A stretch of 64,000 nucleotides of DNA from Faecalicatena faecalis (GTDB lineage Bacteria; Bacillota; Clostridia; Lachnospirales; Lachnospiraceae), in assembly GCF_012524165.2 (NCBI RefSeq), contig NZ_JABACJ020000005.1, positions 124,001 through 188,000 on the forward strand, in the 5' to 3' direction. Below, one piece after another: positions 25,203-34,177 of the stretch. Within the stretch, counting starts at the first letter, position 1; the number at the start of each line of letters is the position of its first letter. The translations under genes and the position numbers were made by a program. The notes beneath the pieces are model-generated. The model worked only from the letters and a program-made list of their open reading frames with translations. It made no database searches and was not told the DNA's origin.

Positions 25203-25245
25203 TGATTTATATCTGTAAAAGATATCCAGAAAGGGGATTCTGAAA

Positions 25246-25827
25246 ATGAGCCATTCCGATACCATTGGAGAAAAAATAAAGACAATCCGAACATCACAGA
25301 ACTTGACATTAAAGCAGCTTAGTGAGATGACGGGCTTATCAACGGGCTTTTTGTCACAGCTTGAGAGAGGATTGTCATCGGTTGCTGTGGATAGTCTCGA
25401 ATTAATTTCAGAGGCATTGAATGTGAAGCTTTCTGTATTTTTTGACAGTTGCCAGGAGAAAAACGAAGAGCCTGTCATGTATAGCTTTTCACAGCGCTAT
25501 GATCAGACTGCCGCGAAGATCTTCCAGGCAGTGTTGAATCATGATATTTCATCATTCCAGATGCTGCCGCGTCTGACGCAGTTGATGCCGCAGGCGAATC
25601 AGGAGGAAGAAGAGCTGGAGATGTACAGTCATAAGGGGGAGGAATTCATCTATGTTCTGGAGGGAACTGTGACTCTGTTTTTGGACTCCCAGAGGTACAC
25701 ACTGAACCCGGGGGACAGCGTACAGTTTTCATCTGATAAGGCACATAATTGGATGAACTCTACCAATAAGATAGTTAAACTATTAACTGTTAATATTCCA
25801 AGTCCATTTTACGAAGAAAAAGAGTAA
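25246..25827 (+). CDS. XRE-family regulator with C-terminal cupin sensor
   Basis: Residues ~10-65 form a helix-turn-helix (LKQLSEMTGLSTGFLSQLERG). Residues ~110-190 form a cupin barrel with HKGEEFIYVLEG and PGDSVQFSS. Such HTH-cupin proteins usually sense a small molecule, often an amino acid or its catabolite, and control an adjacent operon. Here it is divergent from the hydroxyproline operon, so it probably senses hydroxyproline or an intermediate. RBS GAAAGGGG precedes ATG at 25246. Confidence 0.87.
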   Translation: MSHSDTIGEKIKTIRTSQNLTLKQLSEMTGLSTGFLSQLERGLSSVAVDSLELISEALNVKLSVFFDSCQEKNEEPVMYSFSQRYDQTAAKIFQAVLNHDISSFQMLPRLTQLMPQANQEEEELEMYSHKGEEFIYVLEGTVTLFLDSQRYTLNPGDSVQFSSDKAHNWMNSTNKIVKLLTVNIPSPFYEEKE

Positions 25828-25829
25828 AA

Positions 25830-25846
25830 TTGTGCAAAGTGCACAA
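25830..25846. promoter_or_regulatory. Palindrome between the regulator and cupin genes
   Basis: TTGTGCA and TGCACAA form a perfect 7-bp inverted repeat with a three-base centre, three bases after the regulator stop. It resembles the TTTGTGAA elements upstream of the regulator. Confidence 0.5.
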
Positions 25847-25891
25847 AAGGATGCAGCTAAAAAGACAATAAATATGAGGGAGGAATGGGAC

Positions 25892-26218
25892 ATGACAGTA
25901 GAACGTATAGAAAATATGTGCGGTGGGGAAGGACATGTAATTATCAAACGGCTTCTGGGAGAAAAGGAACTGAATGGAAAATGCGGCCTCTATGCGGAGG
26001 TGACTTTGGAAAAGAACTGTACCCTTGGATACCATGAGCACCATGGGGAGAGTGAGACTTATTATATTCTTTCGGGTGAGGGAATATATAATGACAATGG
26101 AATGAAACGAAGCGTCAAGGCAGGAGATATCACGTTCACCCCGGACAACAGCGGACATGCCCTTGCCAACACAGGGCTGGATGATCTGGTATTTATGGCA
26201 TTGATCATAAAAGATTAA
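25892..26218 (+). CDS. Small cupin-domain protein
   Basis: The 108-residue protein is a single cupin barrel with metal-ligand candidates in GYHEHHGESETYYIL and a later His in DNSGHAL. Function could be an isomerase or a small-molecule binder linked to the catabolic operon; none is proven. I chose ATG at 25892 because GGGAGGA lies seven bases upstream. A GTG at 25832 in the same frame would start inside the palindrome without an RBS. Confidence 0.78.
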   Translation: MTVERIENMCGGEGHVIIKRLLGEKELNGKCGLYAEVTLEKNCTLGYHEHHGESETYYILSGEGIYNDNGMKRSVKAGDITFTPDNSGHALANTGLDDLVFMALIIKD

Positions 26219-26229
26219 TCTTATCCAAT

Positions 26230-26286
26230 AAGTCCCCGCCGATTACTTGCGTGCCGTGAAGGCAAAAGTGATCGGCGGGGACTTTT
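26230..26286. terminator. Bidirectional terminator
   Basis: An 18-bp stem (AAGTCCCCGCCGAT... with ...ATCGGCGGGGACTT) with one G-T pair lies between two converging genes and is followed by T-rich sequence. Confidence 0.85.
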
Positions 26287-26289
26287 GTG

Positions 26290-27159
26290 TCAGTTCATAT
26301 GTCTGCGCACCAGACAGGAGATGGCACCTGCCAGACACAGACCAAGCAGTACATTATGAAGGGAGCCGTACACATCCAGGGCTCCCTTTAGTCCGTTCAA
26401 TACATCATAGGAGCCGAGCGTATCCGGCAGGAAGGAGCAGAGTAAGAAGGAGAGGTAAGAGGCAATATAAATAAAAATAAAAGAAAACAGACCTCTTCCG
26501 GTATCTTCCTTATAGATTTTGCGTCCTTCCCGGAACTTCATTTTAGTTAAAGACCAGAAGAAGGAGATCAATTCAAATAAAAGAATGACAGCAGCTACTC
26601 CGGCATAGGCGGCCAGTGCAAAATTTTGATCTGTCAGAATCTTCTGGGGATCCCCATATGGGGCAGCTCCCCTCCAGAAGTTGTATGCAAGCACACAAAA
26701 AGTACCTGCAGTGATCAGTGCGGATATGATTCTGACGACAGAACGTGCAGTCCGGTAAATTGCCTTTGTGCCATATTTGGCTGTCTTTTTGACTGGTGAA
26801 AGCAGACGGGCTCCATTTCCAGAAGAGCCTTTTCGTTTCTTTCGCTTTCTGCGAGGGGCATCTCTGTCATAATCATAGTCATCCTCCTCATAATCTTGAT
26901 CATAGTAGTCGTTCTCGTACTGATCGTCATACTCATCTTCATCCTCGTAGGAATCCCCATAATCCTCGTCGTAATCATCCTCATAGGAATCTTCATAGTC
27001 GACTTCATCAAAATCGCGCGCAGCCATGACAACGGTCTCATCCGTGGCCCCCTTTGAAACAGGCTTCGTATCAAAACTATATGAAAAAGGAATTTCTTCC
27101 TCATAAGTCACCTCAAAATCATCATCAAAAATAGAAATACTATTTTTCTTAGAACTCAT
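26290..27159 (-). CDS. Membrane protein with long Asp/Glu/Tyr-rich N-terminal tail
   Basis: The 289-residue protein has an unusual layout. Residues ~1-100 are disordered and very acidic, full of Asp, Glu and Tyr. Then comes a short basic patch (RRKRKKRK) and four predicted membrane helices between ~140 and 285. No enzymatic motif is seen. The charge switch next to the membrane suggests a cytoplasmic tail that binds basic partners or the basic patch itself. The family is not recognised. Confidence 0.7.
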   Translation of the reverse strand: MSSKKNSISIFDDDFEVTYEEEIPFSYSFDTKPVSKGATDETVVMAARDFDEVDYEDSYEDDYDEDYGDSYEDEDEYDDQYENDYYDQDYEEDDYDYDRDAPRRKRKKRKGSSGNGARLLSPVKKTAKYGTKAIYRTARSVVRIISALITAGTFCVLAYNFWRGAAPYGDPQKILTDQNFALAAYAGVAAVILLFELISFFWSLTKMKFREGRKIYKEDTGRGLFSFIFIYIASYLSFLLCSFLPDTLGSYDVLNGLKGALDVYGSLHNVLLGLCLAGAISCLVRRHMN

Positions 27160-27501
27160 TCATTTCCTCCTCAAATTAAAAACTCAGTCATCCAAGTAAC
27201 CTGGCAGTAAGTTCATGACAGAACATACTATATGGTCTGTACGTTACAATACACCTGTATACACCTGCCATTCTCTGGGTACTTATGCTATGGTATAACT
27301 TTTTTTATCTATACTCAAGTGCAATCACAAAAAATTCATAAAGTCATAAGATTTCTTTTATATTTCTATAAAAGATGATAAAATAAAAAGATCGCTGTGA
27401 TTTGATAAAATCACGCATCCATTCCAAATGGATATGAAAGCGGCAGCAAATGTGCAGAACAAAGGGATTCTTAAGATAAATGAGACAGGAGTGAGTATGA
27501 G
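27160..27501. other. AT-rich divergent intergenic region
   Basis: This 342-base gap between divergent genes has no credible frame. A small hairpin (GTGATTT with AAATCAC, 27397-27414) lies near the right end. TATA-like boxes are frequent but I see no promoter with good spacing on either strand. Confidence 0.5.
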
Positions 27502-28836
27502 ATGATTACGGATATGACAGAAGGCAGACCTTCTAAGATTTTGTGGAGATTCACGATTCCGATGCTGGTCAGTGTGATGTTCCAGCAGCTATACAATATC
27601 GTGGACAGCATCGTGGCAGGTAAATTTGTCGGGGTCAATGCCTTGGCAGCGGTGGGTGCTTCTTACCCCATCACCATGATTTTTATGGCGGTGGCGACCG
27701 GGCTGAACATAGGGTGCTCTGTTGTGATTTCTTTGTATTTTGGCGCGAAAGAGTATGAGCAGATGAAAAGTGCGGTGAGTACATCTCTTAGGACCGTCCT
27801 TGGAATCAGTGTTCTGCTGACCGTTCTGGGACTGGTCTTTAGCAGACCACTTATGGTACTGCTTAAGACCCCGGAGGATATATTTGGTGATTCGGCGCTG
27901 TATCTGAATATTTACATATGCGGCCTGATCTTCCTTTTCCTATATAATATCTGCACCGGTGTCTTCACGGCTCTTGGAGATTCCAAGACTCCGCTGTATT
28001 TTCTGATTGCCTCCTCTGTGGGGAATATCATATTGGATCTGGTCTTCGTGATTCAGTTTCATATGGGCGTCAGCGGTGTGGCATGGGCGACATTCCTGGC
28101 TCAAGGCGTCTCCTCGATACTGGCCTATATCACTTTGAAAAAACGGCTGAATAGTATTGAAAGTGGAGAGTACCTCCATTTTTCTGTGTCAATGCTAAAG
28201 AAAATCATGGAAGTAGCGGTTCCAAGTATTCTGCAGCAGAGTTTTATCTCTGTAGGGAATTTGTTCGTACAGGGGCTGATCAACAGCTATGGATCTGCAG
28301 TGGTGGCGGGATATTCGGCCGGAATGAAAATCAATACCTTTGCAATCACGTCATTTACGACCCTTGGTAACGGTGTTTCCAGTTTTACAGCGCAGAATAT
28401 CGGAGCGAAGAAGATGGATAGGGCGGCAAAAGGTTTCCGTTCCGGTGTGGTCATGGTGCTGAGCGTGGCAGTTCCGGTCTTTCTTCTATTTTTCCTGGGA
28501 GGAAGACCGATCGTAGAGCTTTTTATGAGTGAGGGCGGTGAAAAGGCGGCCCAGGTAGGTGTGGATTTTTTGAGGATCGTCTCCCCATTTTATGTTGTGA
28601 TATCGTTAAAACTGATTGCAGATGGAGTGCTGCGCGGTGCAGGAGCAATGAAGGCGTTCATGATCGCCACGTTTTCTGACTTGATTCTGCGGGTGATTTT
28701 AGCCTTCCTTCTGTCTGGAATCTGGAAGGAGACGGGAATCTGGCTGTCCTGGCCGATCGGCTGGGTGATTGGGACAGCTCTCTCAGTCGGTTTCTACCTG
28801 TCTGGCACCTGGAAGAAACAAAATCTAATCGATTGA
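27502..28836 (+). CDS. MATE family efflux transporter
   Basis: The 444-residue protein has twelve hydrophobic segments and the MATE signature near the N-terminus (IPMLVSVMFQQLYNIVDSIVAGKF). These pumps export drugs or metabolites using sodium or proton gradients. RBS AGGAGTGAG precedes ATG at 27502. The neighbours give no substrate hint. It belongs to the same family as the gene at 48873 but the two are clearly different copies. Confidence 0.92.
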   Translation: MITDMTEGRPSKILWRFTIPMLVSVMFQQLYNIVDSIVAGKFVGVNALAAVGASYPITMIFMAVATGLNIGCSVVISLYFGAKEYEQMKSAVSTSLRTVLGISVLLTVLGLVFSRPLMVLLKTPEDIFGDSALYLNIYICGLIFLFLYNICTGVFTALGDSKTPLYFLIASSVGNIILDLVFVIQFHMGVSGVAWATFLAQGVSSILAYITLKKRLNSIESGEYLHFSVSMLKKIMEVAVPSILQQSFISVGNLFVQGLINSYGSAVVAGYSAGMKINTFAITSFTTLGNGVSSFTAQNIGAKKMDRAAKGFRSGVVMVLSVAVPVFLLFFLGGRPIVELFMSEGGEKAAQVGVDFLRIVSPFYVVISLKLIADGVLRGAGAMKAFMIATFSDLILRVILAFLLSGIWKETGIWLSWPIGWVIGTALSVGFYLSGTWKKQNLID

Positions 28837-28926
28837 TTTAAAAATTTCATATTATGATGCTGCAGAGAATACAAATCTATGTAACCTGGAAATAATAACA
28901 GAAAAAGCAGAAAAGAGGAGTACAGG

Positions 28927-29871
28927 ATGAATATTCAGAAATGCGGCATCATCGGATGCGGCGGAGTCGGTGCAACGACCGCCTATACATTAATAGAAAG
29001 CGGACTTTTTAATGAAATGGTCCTGATCGATATCGATCAGAAGAAAGCGGAGGGAGAGGCCCTGGATATTGGACACGGAATCCCCTTCACAGTACCATCA
29101 GAAATCTATGCAGGGGATTACGCTGATTTGAAGGATGCCTATCTGGTCATCGTGACTGCCGGGGCGAATCAGATGCCGGGGGAGACAAGGCTGGATATTT
29201 CGGAAAAGAATGCCCGGGTATTTAGGCAGATCATCCCTGAAATCGTCAAATATAATTCAGAGTGCATCCTTTTGATCGTTACGAATCCGGTCGATGTGCT
29301 GACCAGCCTGGCCTTAAAGCTTTCGGGCTTTCCGGCATCCAGGGTCATTGGAAGTGGAACGGTCCTGGATACGGCAAGACTGAAATATCTGTTGGGACAA
29401 AAATTTAATCTGGATTACCGCAATATCCATGCCTGGATGATCGGGGAACATGGGGACAGCGAACTGGCAGCCTGGAGCAGTGCTACCGTTGCAGGGCTTC
29501 CGGTAGATGAATACTGTCGTCAGCACGGACGCACAAGGGACAGCCTGCAGCTCAATGAGATTTATGAAGAGGTGCGGGACAGTGCCTACGAAATCATTGA
29601 CCGTAAGGGCTCGACCTTCTATGCAGTGGCAATGGCTGTCAGGAGAATCGCGCAGGCACTTGTTAGGGATGAACATTCCATCCTGACTGTATCCAGTCTG
29701 GCCCAGGGACATTATGGGATTCATCATATCTGTATCGGCCTTCCGACGGTATTGGGAAGAGACGGAGCGGAGGATATTATAGAGATACCTCTGAATGCGC
29801 AGGAAAAGGAGAAGCTGAAAGAATCAGCGAACGCCCTGCATACAATTTACAACAAAATCGAAGAGGTGTAA
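28927..29871 (+). CDS. ldh: L-lactate dehydrogenase
   Basis: The 314-residue enzyme has the Rossmann motif GCGGVGATTAY, the substrate loop NQMPGETRLD, the catalytic Asp/Arg helix (VLDTARLKYLL) and the catalytic histidine in GEHGDSE. It reduces pyruvate to L-lactate with NADH. The Gln in the substrate loop (NQMPGE) supports lactate rather than malate dehydrogenase. It is monocistronic as far as can be seen. Confidence 0.93.
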   Translation: MNIQKCGIIGCGGVGATTAYTLIESGLFNEMVLIDIDQKKAEGEALDIGHGIPFTVPSEIYAGDYADLKDAYLVIVTAGANQMPGETRLDISEKNARVFRQIIPEIVKYNSECILLIVTNPVDVLTSLALKLSGFPASRVIGSGTVLDTARLKYLLGQKFNLDYRNIHAWMIGEHGDSELAAWSSATVAGLPVDEYCRQHGRTRDSLQLNEIYEEVRDSAYEIIDRKGSTFYAVAMAVRRIAQALVRDEHSILTVSSLAQGHYGIHHICIGLPTVLGRDGAEDIIEIPLNAQEKEKLKESANALHTIYNKIEEV

Positions 29872-29904
29872 TCTCTTGAAACAGACACTGTGACTTCGAA
29901 ATTC

Positions 29905-29933
29905 TTGACGTTTTTTGGAAAATCCCTTATGAT
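29905..29933 (+). promoter_or_regulatory. Sigma-A promoter of the ABC-F gene
   Basis: TTGACG and TATGAT are separated by 17 bases, about 30 bases upstream of the start at 29964. Confidence 0.75.
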
Positions 29934-29963
29934 AGAAAAGTCAAAAAAGGGAGGAATATTCGA

Positions 29964-31772
29964 ATGAATGTTTTAAATATAGAGCACATCAGCAAAATTT
30001 TTGGAGAGAAGGTTATTTTCGATGATGTTTCCTATGGAATTCATGATGGGGATAAGATTGGAATCATCGGAATCAACGGGACAGGCAAGACGACCTTACT
30101 GCGGATCATAGCGGGGAGTGAGGAGCCGGATGAAGGACAGGTGGTCAGGCAGAATGGCATCAAGATCGGTTATCTGCCCCAGAACCAGGAATTCCCTATG
30201 GACGCGACCGTCCTGTCTTATGTTCTGGCAGGGCAGAAGCAGGAGGTGTGGGATGTGGAGAGTGATGCGAAAAGTATCCTGAACCACCTGGGGCTGAAAG
30301 ATCACGGGGCTTACATGGGCCACTTGTCAGGAGGTCAGAAAAAGCGTGCAGCTCTTGCAAAAGTCCTGATCGAGCCATCCGATGTTCTTATTCTGGATGA
30401 GCCGACGAACCATTTGGATGAAGAGATGATTACCTGGCTAGAGGAGTATTTGAAACGTTATAAGGGCGTTGTATTGATGGTGACTCATGACCGGTATTTC
30501 CTCGATAAGGTGACGAATAAAATCCTGGAAATCAGCTATGGGAAGCTGTATGCTTACGAGGCGAATTACTCCAAGTTCCTGGAAATGAAGGCACAGAGGG
30601 AAGAAATGGAGCTGGCAAGTGAGAGAAAACGTCAGAGTGTCCTGCGTATGGAGCTGGAATGGGCCAAACGCGGCTGCCGTGCAAGAAGTACCAAACAAAG
30701 GGCCAGATTAGAGCGGTTGGAAGCATTAAAAAATGGAGCCTCCCCCATTCAGAGCCAGACAGTGGAGATGGAGTCCATTGAGACCCGTATGGGGAAAAAG
30801 ACGGTGGAGCTGAACCATATCAGTAAAAGCTATGGCGAGAAAAAGATCATAGAGAATTTCGATTATATCGTCCTCAAGAACCAGCGGCTCGGAATTGTCG
30901 GTCCCAATGGCTGCGGAAAATCTACCCTGATCAAGATGATCGCAGGGCTGATCGAGCCAGATTCAGGGAAAATAGAAATCGGTGAGACAGTCAGGCTTGG
31001 ATATTTTGCCCAGGAAGTCCCCAATATGGACACCAGGCAGAGGGTGATCGATTATGTCCGCGATATCGCAGAGTATATCCCGACAAAACAGGGCAGAATT
31101 ACCGCTTCTCAGATGCTGGAGCGTTTCCTGTTCACCCCTGATATGCAGTATGCGCCGATTGAAAAGCTTTCGGGAGGGGAAAAGAAGCGTCTGTACTTAT
31201 TGGGAATCCTCCAGGGCGCCCCGAATTGTCTTCTGATCGATGAATGCAATGACCTGGATATTCCGACATTGACTATTTTTGAGGATTACTTAAACAGCTT
31301 TCCGGGTATTGTCATTACGGTATCTCATGACAGATATTTCCTGGATAATGTGGTGGACCGTATCTTTGCATTCGAGGAAGGTGGACATCTCAAGCAGTAT
31401 GAAGGCGGATATACGGATTATCTGGAAGCAAGACAGCGCAATGCTTCATCAGCAGCCGTGAATACATCTTTAGGAAACGACAGTACGGAAAAGAAAAGCA
31501 GCAGAGATTGGAAACAGAATAGTCCTGTAAAGCTGAAGTTTTCCTATAAAGAACAGAAAGAATACGAGACGATCGATGAAAACATTGCCAGTCTCGAGGC
31601 GAAGCTTGAAAAGCTGGAGGAGGACATCCTGAAAAATGCCACAAATTCTATGAAATTAGGTGAATTGATGGCCCTCAAGGACCAGGCTGAGCAGGAGTTG
31701 GAAGTAAAAATGGAGCGCTGGGTCTATCTGAATGATCTGGCGGAAAGAATCGAGGCCCAAAAAGGGAATTAG
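29964..31772 (+). CDS. ABC-F ATPase (Uup-like)
   Basis: The 602-residue protein has two ABC ATPase domains (Walker A GINGTGKTT near 33 and GPNGCGKST near 314; signatures LSGGQKKR and LSGGEKKR) joined by a charged linker, and a C-terminal coiled coil. There are no membrane segments. ABC-F proteins act on the ribosome E site; this C-terminal coiled coil suggests the Uup branch rather than an antibiotic-resistance type. The second Walker B region is odd: it reads LLIDECNDLDI, one residue shorter than the usual DEPTNDLDI. Confidence 0.9.
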   Translation: MNVLNIEHISKIFGEKVIFDDVSYGIHDGDKIGIIGINGTGKTTLLRIIAGSEEPDEGQVVRQNGIKIGYLPQNQEFPMDATVLSYVLAGQKQEVWDVESDAKSILNHLGLKDHGAYMGHLSGGQKKRAALAKVLIEPSDVLILDEPTNHLDEEMITWLEEYLKRYKGVVLMVTHDRYFLDKVTNKILEISYGKLYAYEANYSKFLEMKAQREEMELASERKRQSVLRMELEWAKRGCRARSTKQRARLERLEALKNGASPIQSQTVEMESIETRMGKKTVELNHISKSYGEKKIIENFDYIVLKNQRLGIVGPNGCGKSTLIKMIAGLIEPDSGKIEIGETVRLGYFAQEVPNMDTRQRVIDYVRDIAEYIPTKQGRITASQMLERFLFTPDMQYAPIEKLSGGEKKRLYLLGILQGAPNCLLIDECNDLDIPTLTIFEDYLNSFPGIVITVSHDRYFLDNVVDRIFAFEEGGHLKQYEGGYTDYLEARQRNASSAAVNTSLGNDSTEKKSSRDWKQNSPVKLKFSYKEQKEYETIDENIASLEAKLEKLEEDILKNATNSMKLGELMALKDQAEQELEVKMERWVYLNDLAERIEAQKGN

Positions 31773-31845
31773 AGGATAGATTCTGTACACAAAGCAAAAT
31801 GGACCGAATGTTGGAAACAGGACGGATTTATCCTTGGATGTATGA

Positions 31846-31887
31846 GGCCCTCTCAAGGTGTGTGAAAGGCACTTTGAGGGGGCCTTT
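31846..31887 (+). terminator. Terminator after the ABC-F gene
   Basis: GGCCCTCTCAAGGTG pairs with CACTTTGAGGGGGCC (two wobble pairs) and is followed by TTT. Confidence 0.75.
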
Positions 31888-31921
31888 CTAACAAAAACTT
31901 ATAGAGTGTCGTTTCGTTCTG

Positions 31922-31930
31922 TGATATAAT
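31922..31930 (+). promoter_or_regulatory. Extended -10 promoter element
   Basis: TGATATAAT matches an extended -10 (TGnTATAAT). No good -35 is seen 17 bases upstream, as is usual for such promoters. It lies about 155 bases before the nucleotidyltransferase gene. Confidence 0.5.
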
Positions 31931-32084
31931 AATTTAGGACATTGACCCCAGACAATTTAAGCAGTATAATGGTGAATATGATTTATAAACGAAAATAAAG
32001 AGAAAAAACCGAAAATGCGTGATTACATTTAATGGTTGTGTGATTATACGGGGTCATGATTAATTAAGAAAGAGGTGCTAAGCT

Positions 32085-33005
32085 ATGAAAAAACCGGTAC
32101 TTGTCATTATGGCGGCTGGAATGGGAAGCCGTTATGGCGGCTTAAAGCAGATTGATCCTGTAGACGAAGAAGGGCATATCATCATGGATTTTTCCATTTT
32201 TGATGCAAGAAGAGCAGGGTTCGAGAAAGTAGTATTTATTATCAAAGAAGAGTATGACGAAGAGTTTCGTGCCAGCATCGGAGATCGGATCAGTGAATTC
32301 ATGGAGGTATCTTACGTATATCAGAAGCTTGAAGACCTGCCGGATGGATTTGAGGTCCCAAAGGGGCGTGTGAAGCCGTTTGGAACAGGACACGCTATCT
32401 TGAGCTGCAAGGATGCAGTAGACGGACCATTCGCAGTGATCAATGCGGATGACTATTATGGAGTACATGCGCTCAAAGAGATTTATGATTATTTATCCGA
32501 GAATGAGGATGATGAGAAGTACAGATATGCGATGGTGGGCTATCATCTGACCAATACACTGACTGACAACGGATATGTTTCCAGAGGAATATGCAAGACG
32601 GATGAGAACGGCTATCTGACAGGGATTGTGGAGCGTACCCATATCGAGAAGAGAAAAGATGGTGTGGCATTTACAGAGGATGATGGAAAGTCATGGACAG
32701 CGATCGATCCAGATTGTATCGTCTCTCTGAATATGTTTGGATTTACAGCCAGTATGTTAAAGGAGATTGAAGCGCGTTTCCCAAGATTCCTTGAGAAGAA
32801 TCTGAAAGAGAACCCGCTGAAATGTGAGTATTTTCTGCCGTCAGTAGTCGGAGAACTGATTGCTGAACAGAAGGCGACAGTGAAGGTGCTCGAGTCTGAG
32901 GACAGATGGTATGGGATTACATATAAAGAGGACAAGCAGAGTGTCGTAGACGCAATTGTCAGAATGAAGGAGCAGGGAATCTATCCACTCCATTTGTGGG
33001 AGTAG
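32085..33005 (+). CDS. Sugar-phosphate nucleotidyltransferase-like protein
   Basis: The 306-residue protein has the N-terminal nucleotide-binding loop (MAAGMGSRYGGLKQ), the metal-binding INADDYY motif and an overall GT-A fold. It probably transfers a nucleotide to a hexose-1-phosphate to make an activated sugar. The next gene is galE, 66 bases downstream, so both may feed the same UDP-sugar pool. The exact nucleotide and sugar cannot be read from sequence. Confidence 0.85.
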   Translation: MKKPVLVIMAAGMGSRYGGLKQIDPVDEEGHIIMDFSIFDARRAGFEKVVFIIKEEYDEEFRASIGDRISEFMEVSYVYQKLEDLPDGFEVPKGRVKPFGTGHAILSCKDAVDGPFAVINADDYYGVHALKEIYDYLSENEDDEKYRYAMVGYHLTNTLTDNGYVSRGICKTDENGYLTGIVERTHIEKRKDGVAFTEDDGKSWTAIDPDCIVSLNMFGFTASMLKEIEARFPRFLEKNLKENPLKCEYFLPSVVGELIAEQKATVKVLESEDRWYGITYKEDKQSVVDAIVRMKEQGIYPLHLWE

Positions 33006-33071
33006 AGAATCGAAACTGCCGCAGTTACGATACCTAAGCATACGTTACAGATTACGGAAAGGAAGTAGATT

Positions 33072-34094
33072 ATGGCAATTTTAGTAGCAGGAGGCGCCGG
33101 ATATATCGGGAGCCATACATGTGTGGAGCTTTTGGAGAGAGGTTACGATGTCGTTGTTGTAGACAACCTGTATAATTCCAGCGAGACCGCTTTGGAAAGA
33201 GTACAGAGCATTACAGGGAAAACGCTGAAATTCTATAAAGGAGATATCCTGAATCGGGAAGACTTAAATCCGATTTTTGAGAATGAGGAGATCGAGGCGG
33301 TCATTAATTTTGCAGGACTCAAAGCAGTCGGAGAATCCGTATCAAAACCATGGGAGTATTATCACAATAATATAACAGGTACCTTGATCTTATGTGATGT
33401 GATGAGGCAGCACGGATGCAAGAACATGATCTTTAGCTCCTCTGCAACTGTGTATGGAGATCCGGCGGAGATTCCGATTACGGAGAACTGTCCGAAGGGC
33501 GAGATCACGAATCCATATGGACGTACGAAAGGAATGCTGGAGCAGATCTTAACTGACCTGCATACCGGGGACCCGGAATGGAATATCATGCTCCTTCGTT
33601 ATTTCAATCCGATCGGTGCACATAAGTCCGGCCTGATCGGGGAAGATCCGAAGGGAATTCCGAACAACCTGGTTCCATATATTGCACAGGTAGCAGTCGG
33701 AAAGCTGGACTGCCTGGGCGTATTCGGGGATGATTACGATACACCGGACGGCACAGGAGTGCGCGACTATATCCATGTCGTAGACCTTGCTGTGGGACAT
33801 GTGAAGGCGATCGAGAAGATGAGGAAGAGCAAAGGGGTTCATATTTATAACCTTGGTACAGGGGTAGGATATAGTGTATTAGATGTAGTGAAGGCATATG
33901 AGACAGCCAGCGGCAGAGAAATTCCTTATCAGATCAAGCCGCGTCGTGCCGGAGACATAGCGACCTGCTACTGCGATGCTACAAAGGCAAAAGAGGAGCT
34001 TGGCTGGATAGCAGAACGAGGAATTGAGGAGATGTGCGAAGATTCCTGGAGATGGCAGTCCATGAATCCTGACGGTTACAGGAACGCTGACTAA
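33072..34094 (+). CDS. galE: UDP-glucose 4-epimerase
   Basis: The 340-residue extended SDR enzyme has GGAGYIGSH for NAD binding, the serine in SSSATVYG and the YGRTK catalytic Tyr-Lys pair. The length is the usual for GalE. It interconverts UDP-glucose and UDP-galactose for cell-surface sugar synthesis and galactose use. RBS GGAAAGGAAG precedes it. Confidence 0.95.
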   Translation: MAILVAGGAGYIGSHTCVELLERGYDVVVVDNLYNSSETALERVQSITGKTLKFYKGDILNREDLNPIFENEEIEAVINFAGLKAVGESVSKPWEYYHNNITGTLILCDVMRQHGCKNMIFSSSATVYGDPAEIPITENCPKGEITNPYGRTKGMLEQILTDLHTGDPEWNIMLLRYFNPIGAHKSGLIGEDPKGIPNNLVPYIAQVAVGKLDCLGVFGDDYDTPDGTGVRDYIHVVDLAVGHVKAIEKMRKSKGVHIYNLGTGVGYSVLDVVKAYETASGREIPYQIKPRRAGDIATCYCDATKAKEELGWIAERGIEEMCEDSWRWQSMNPDGYRNAD

Positions 34095-34177
34095 ATACAT
34101 ACTGGACAGGCTGCCTAAAGATGGCAGCCTGATACGTCCGGATGCTGTACCATACAGATAAACAGGAGAAAAGTGAG

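Noticed and set aside
26715..27104. Met/Thr/Arg-rich frame on the minus strand
   Set aside because: It is a frame shadow of the acidic membrane protein, whose GAT/GAC/TAC-rich codons create long alternative frames.
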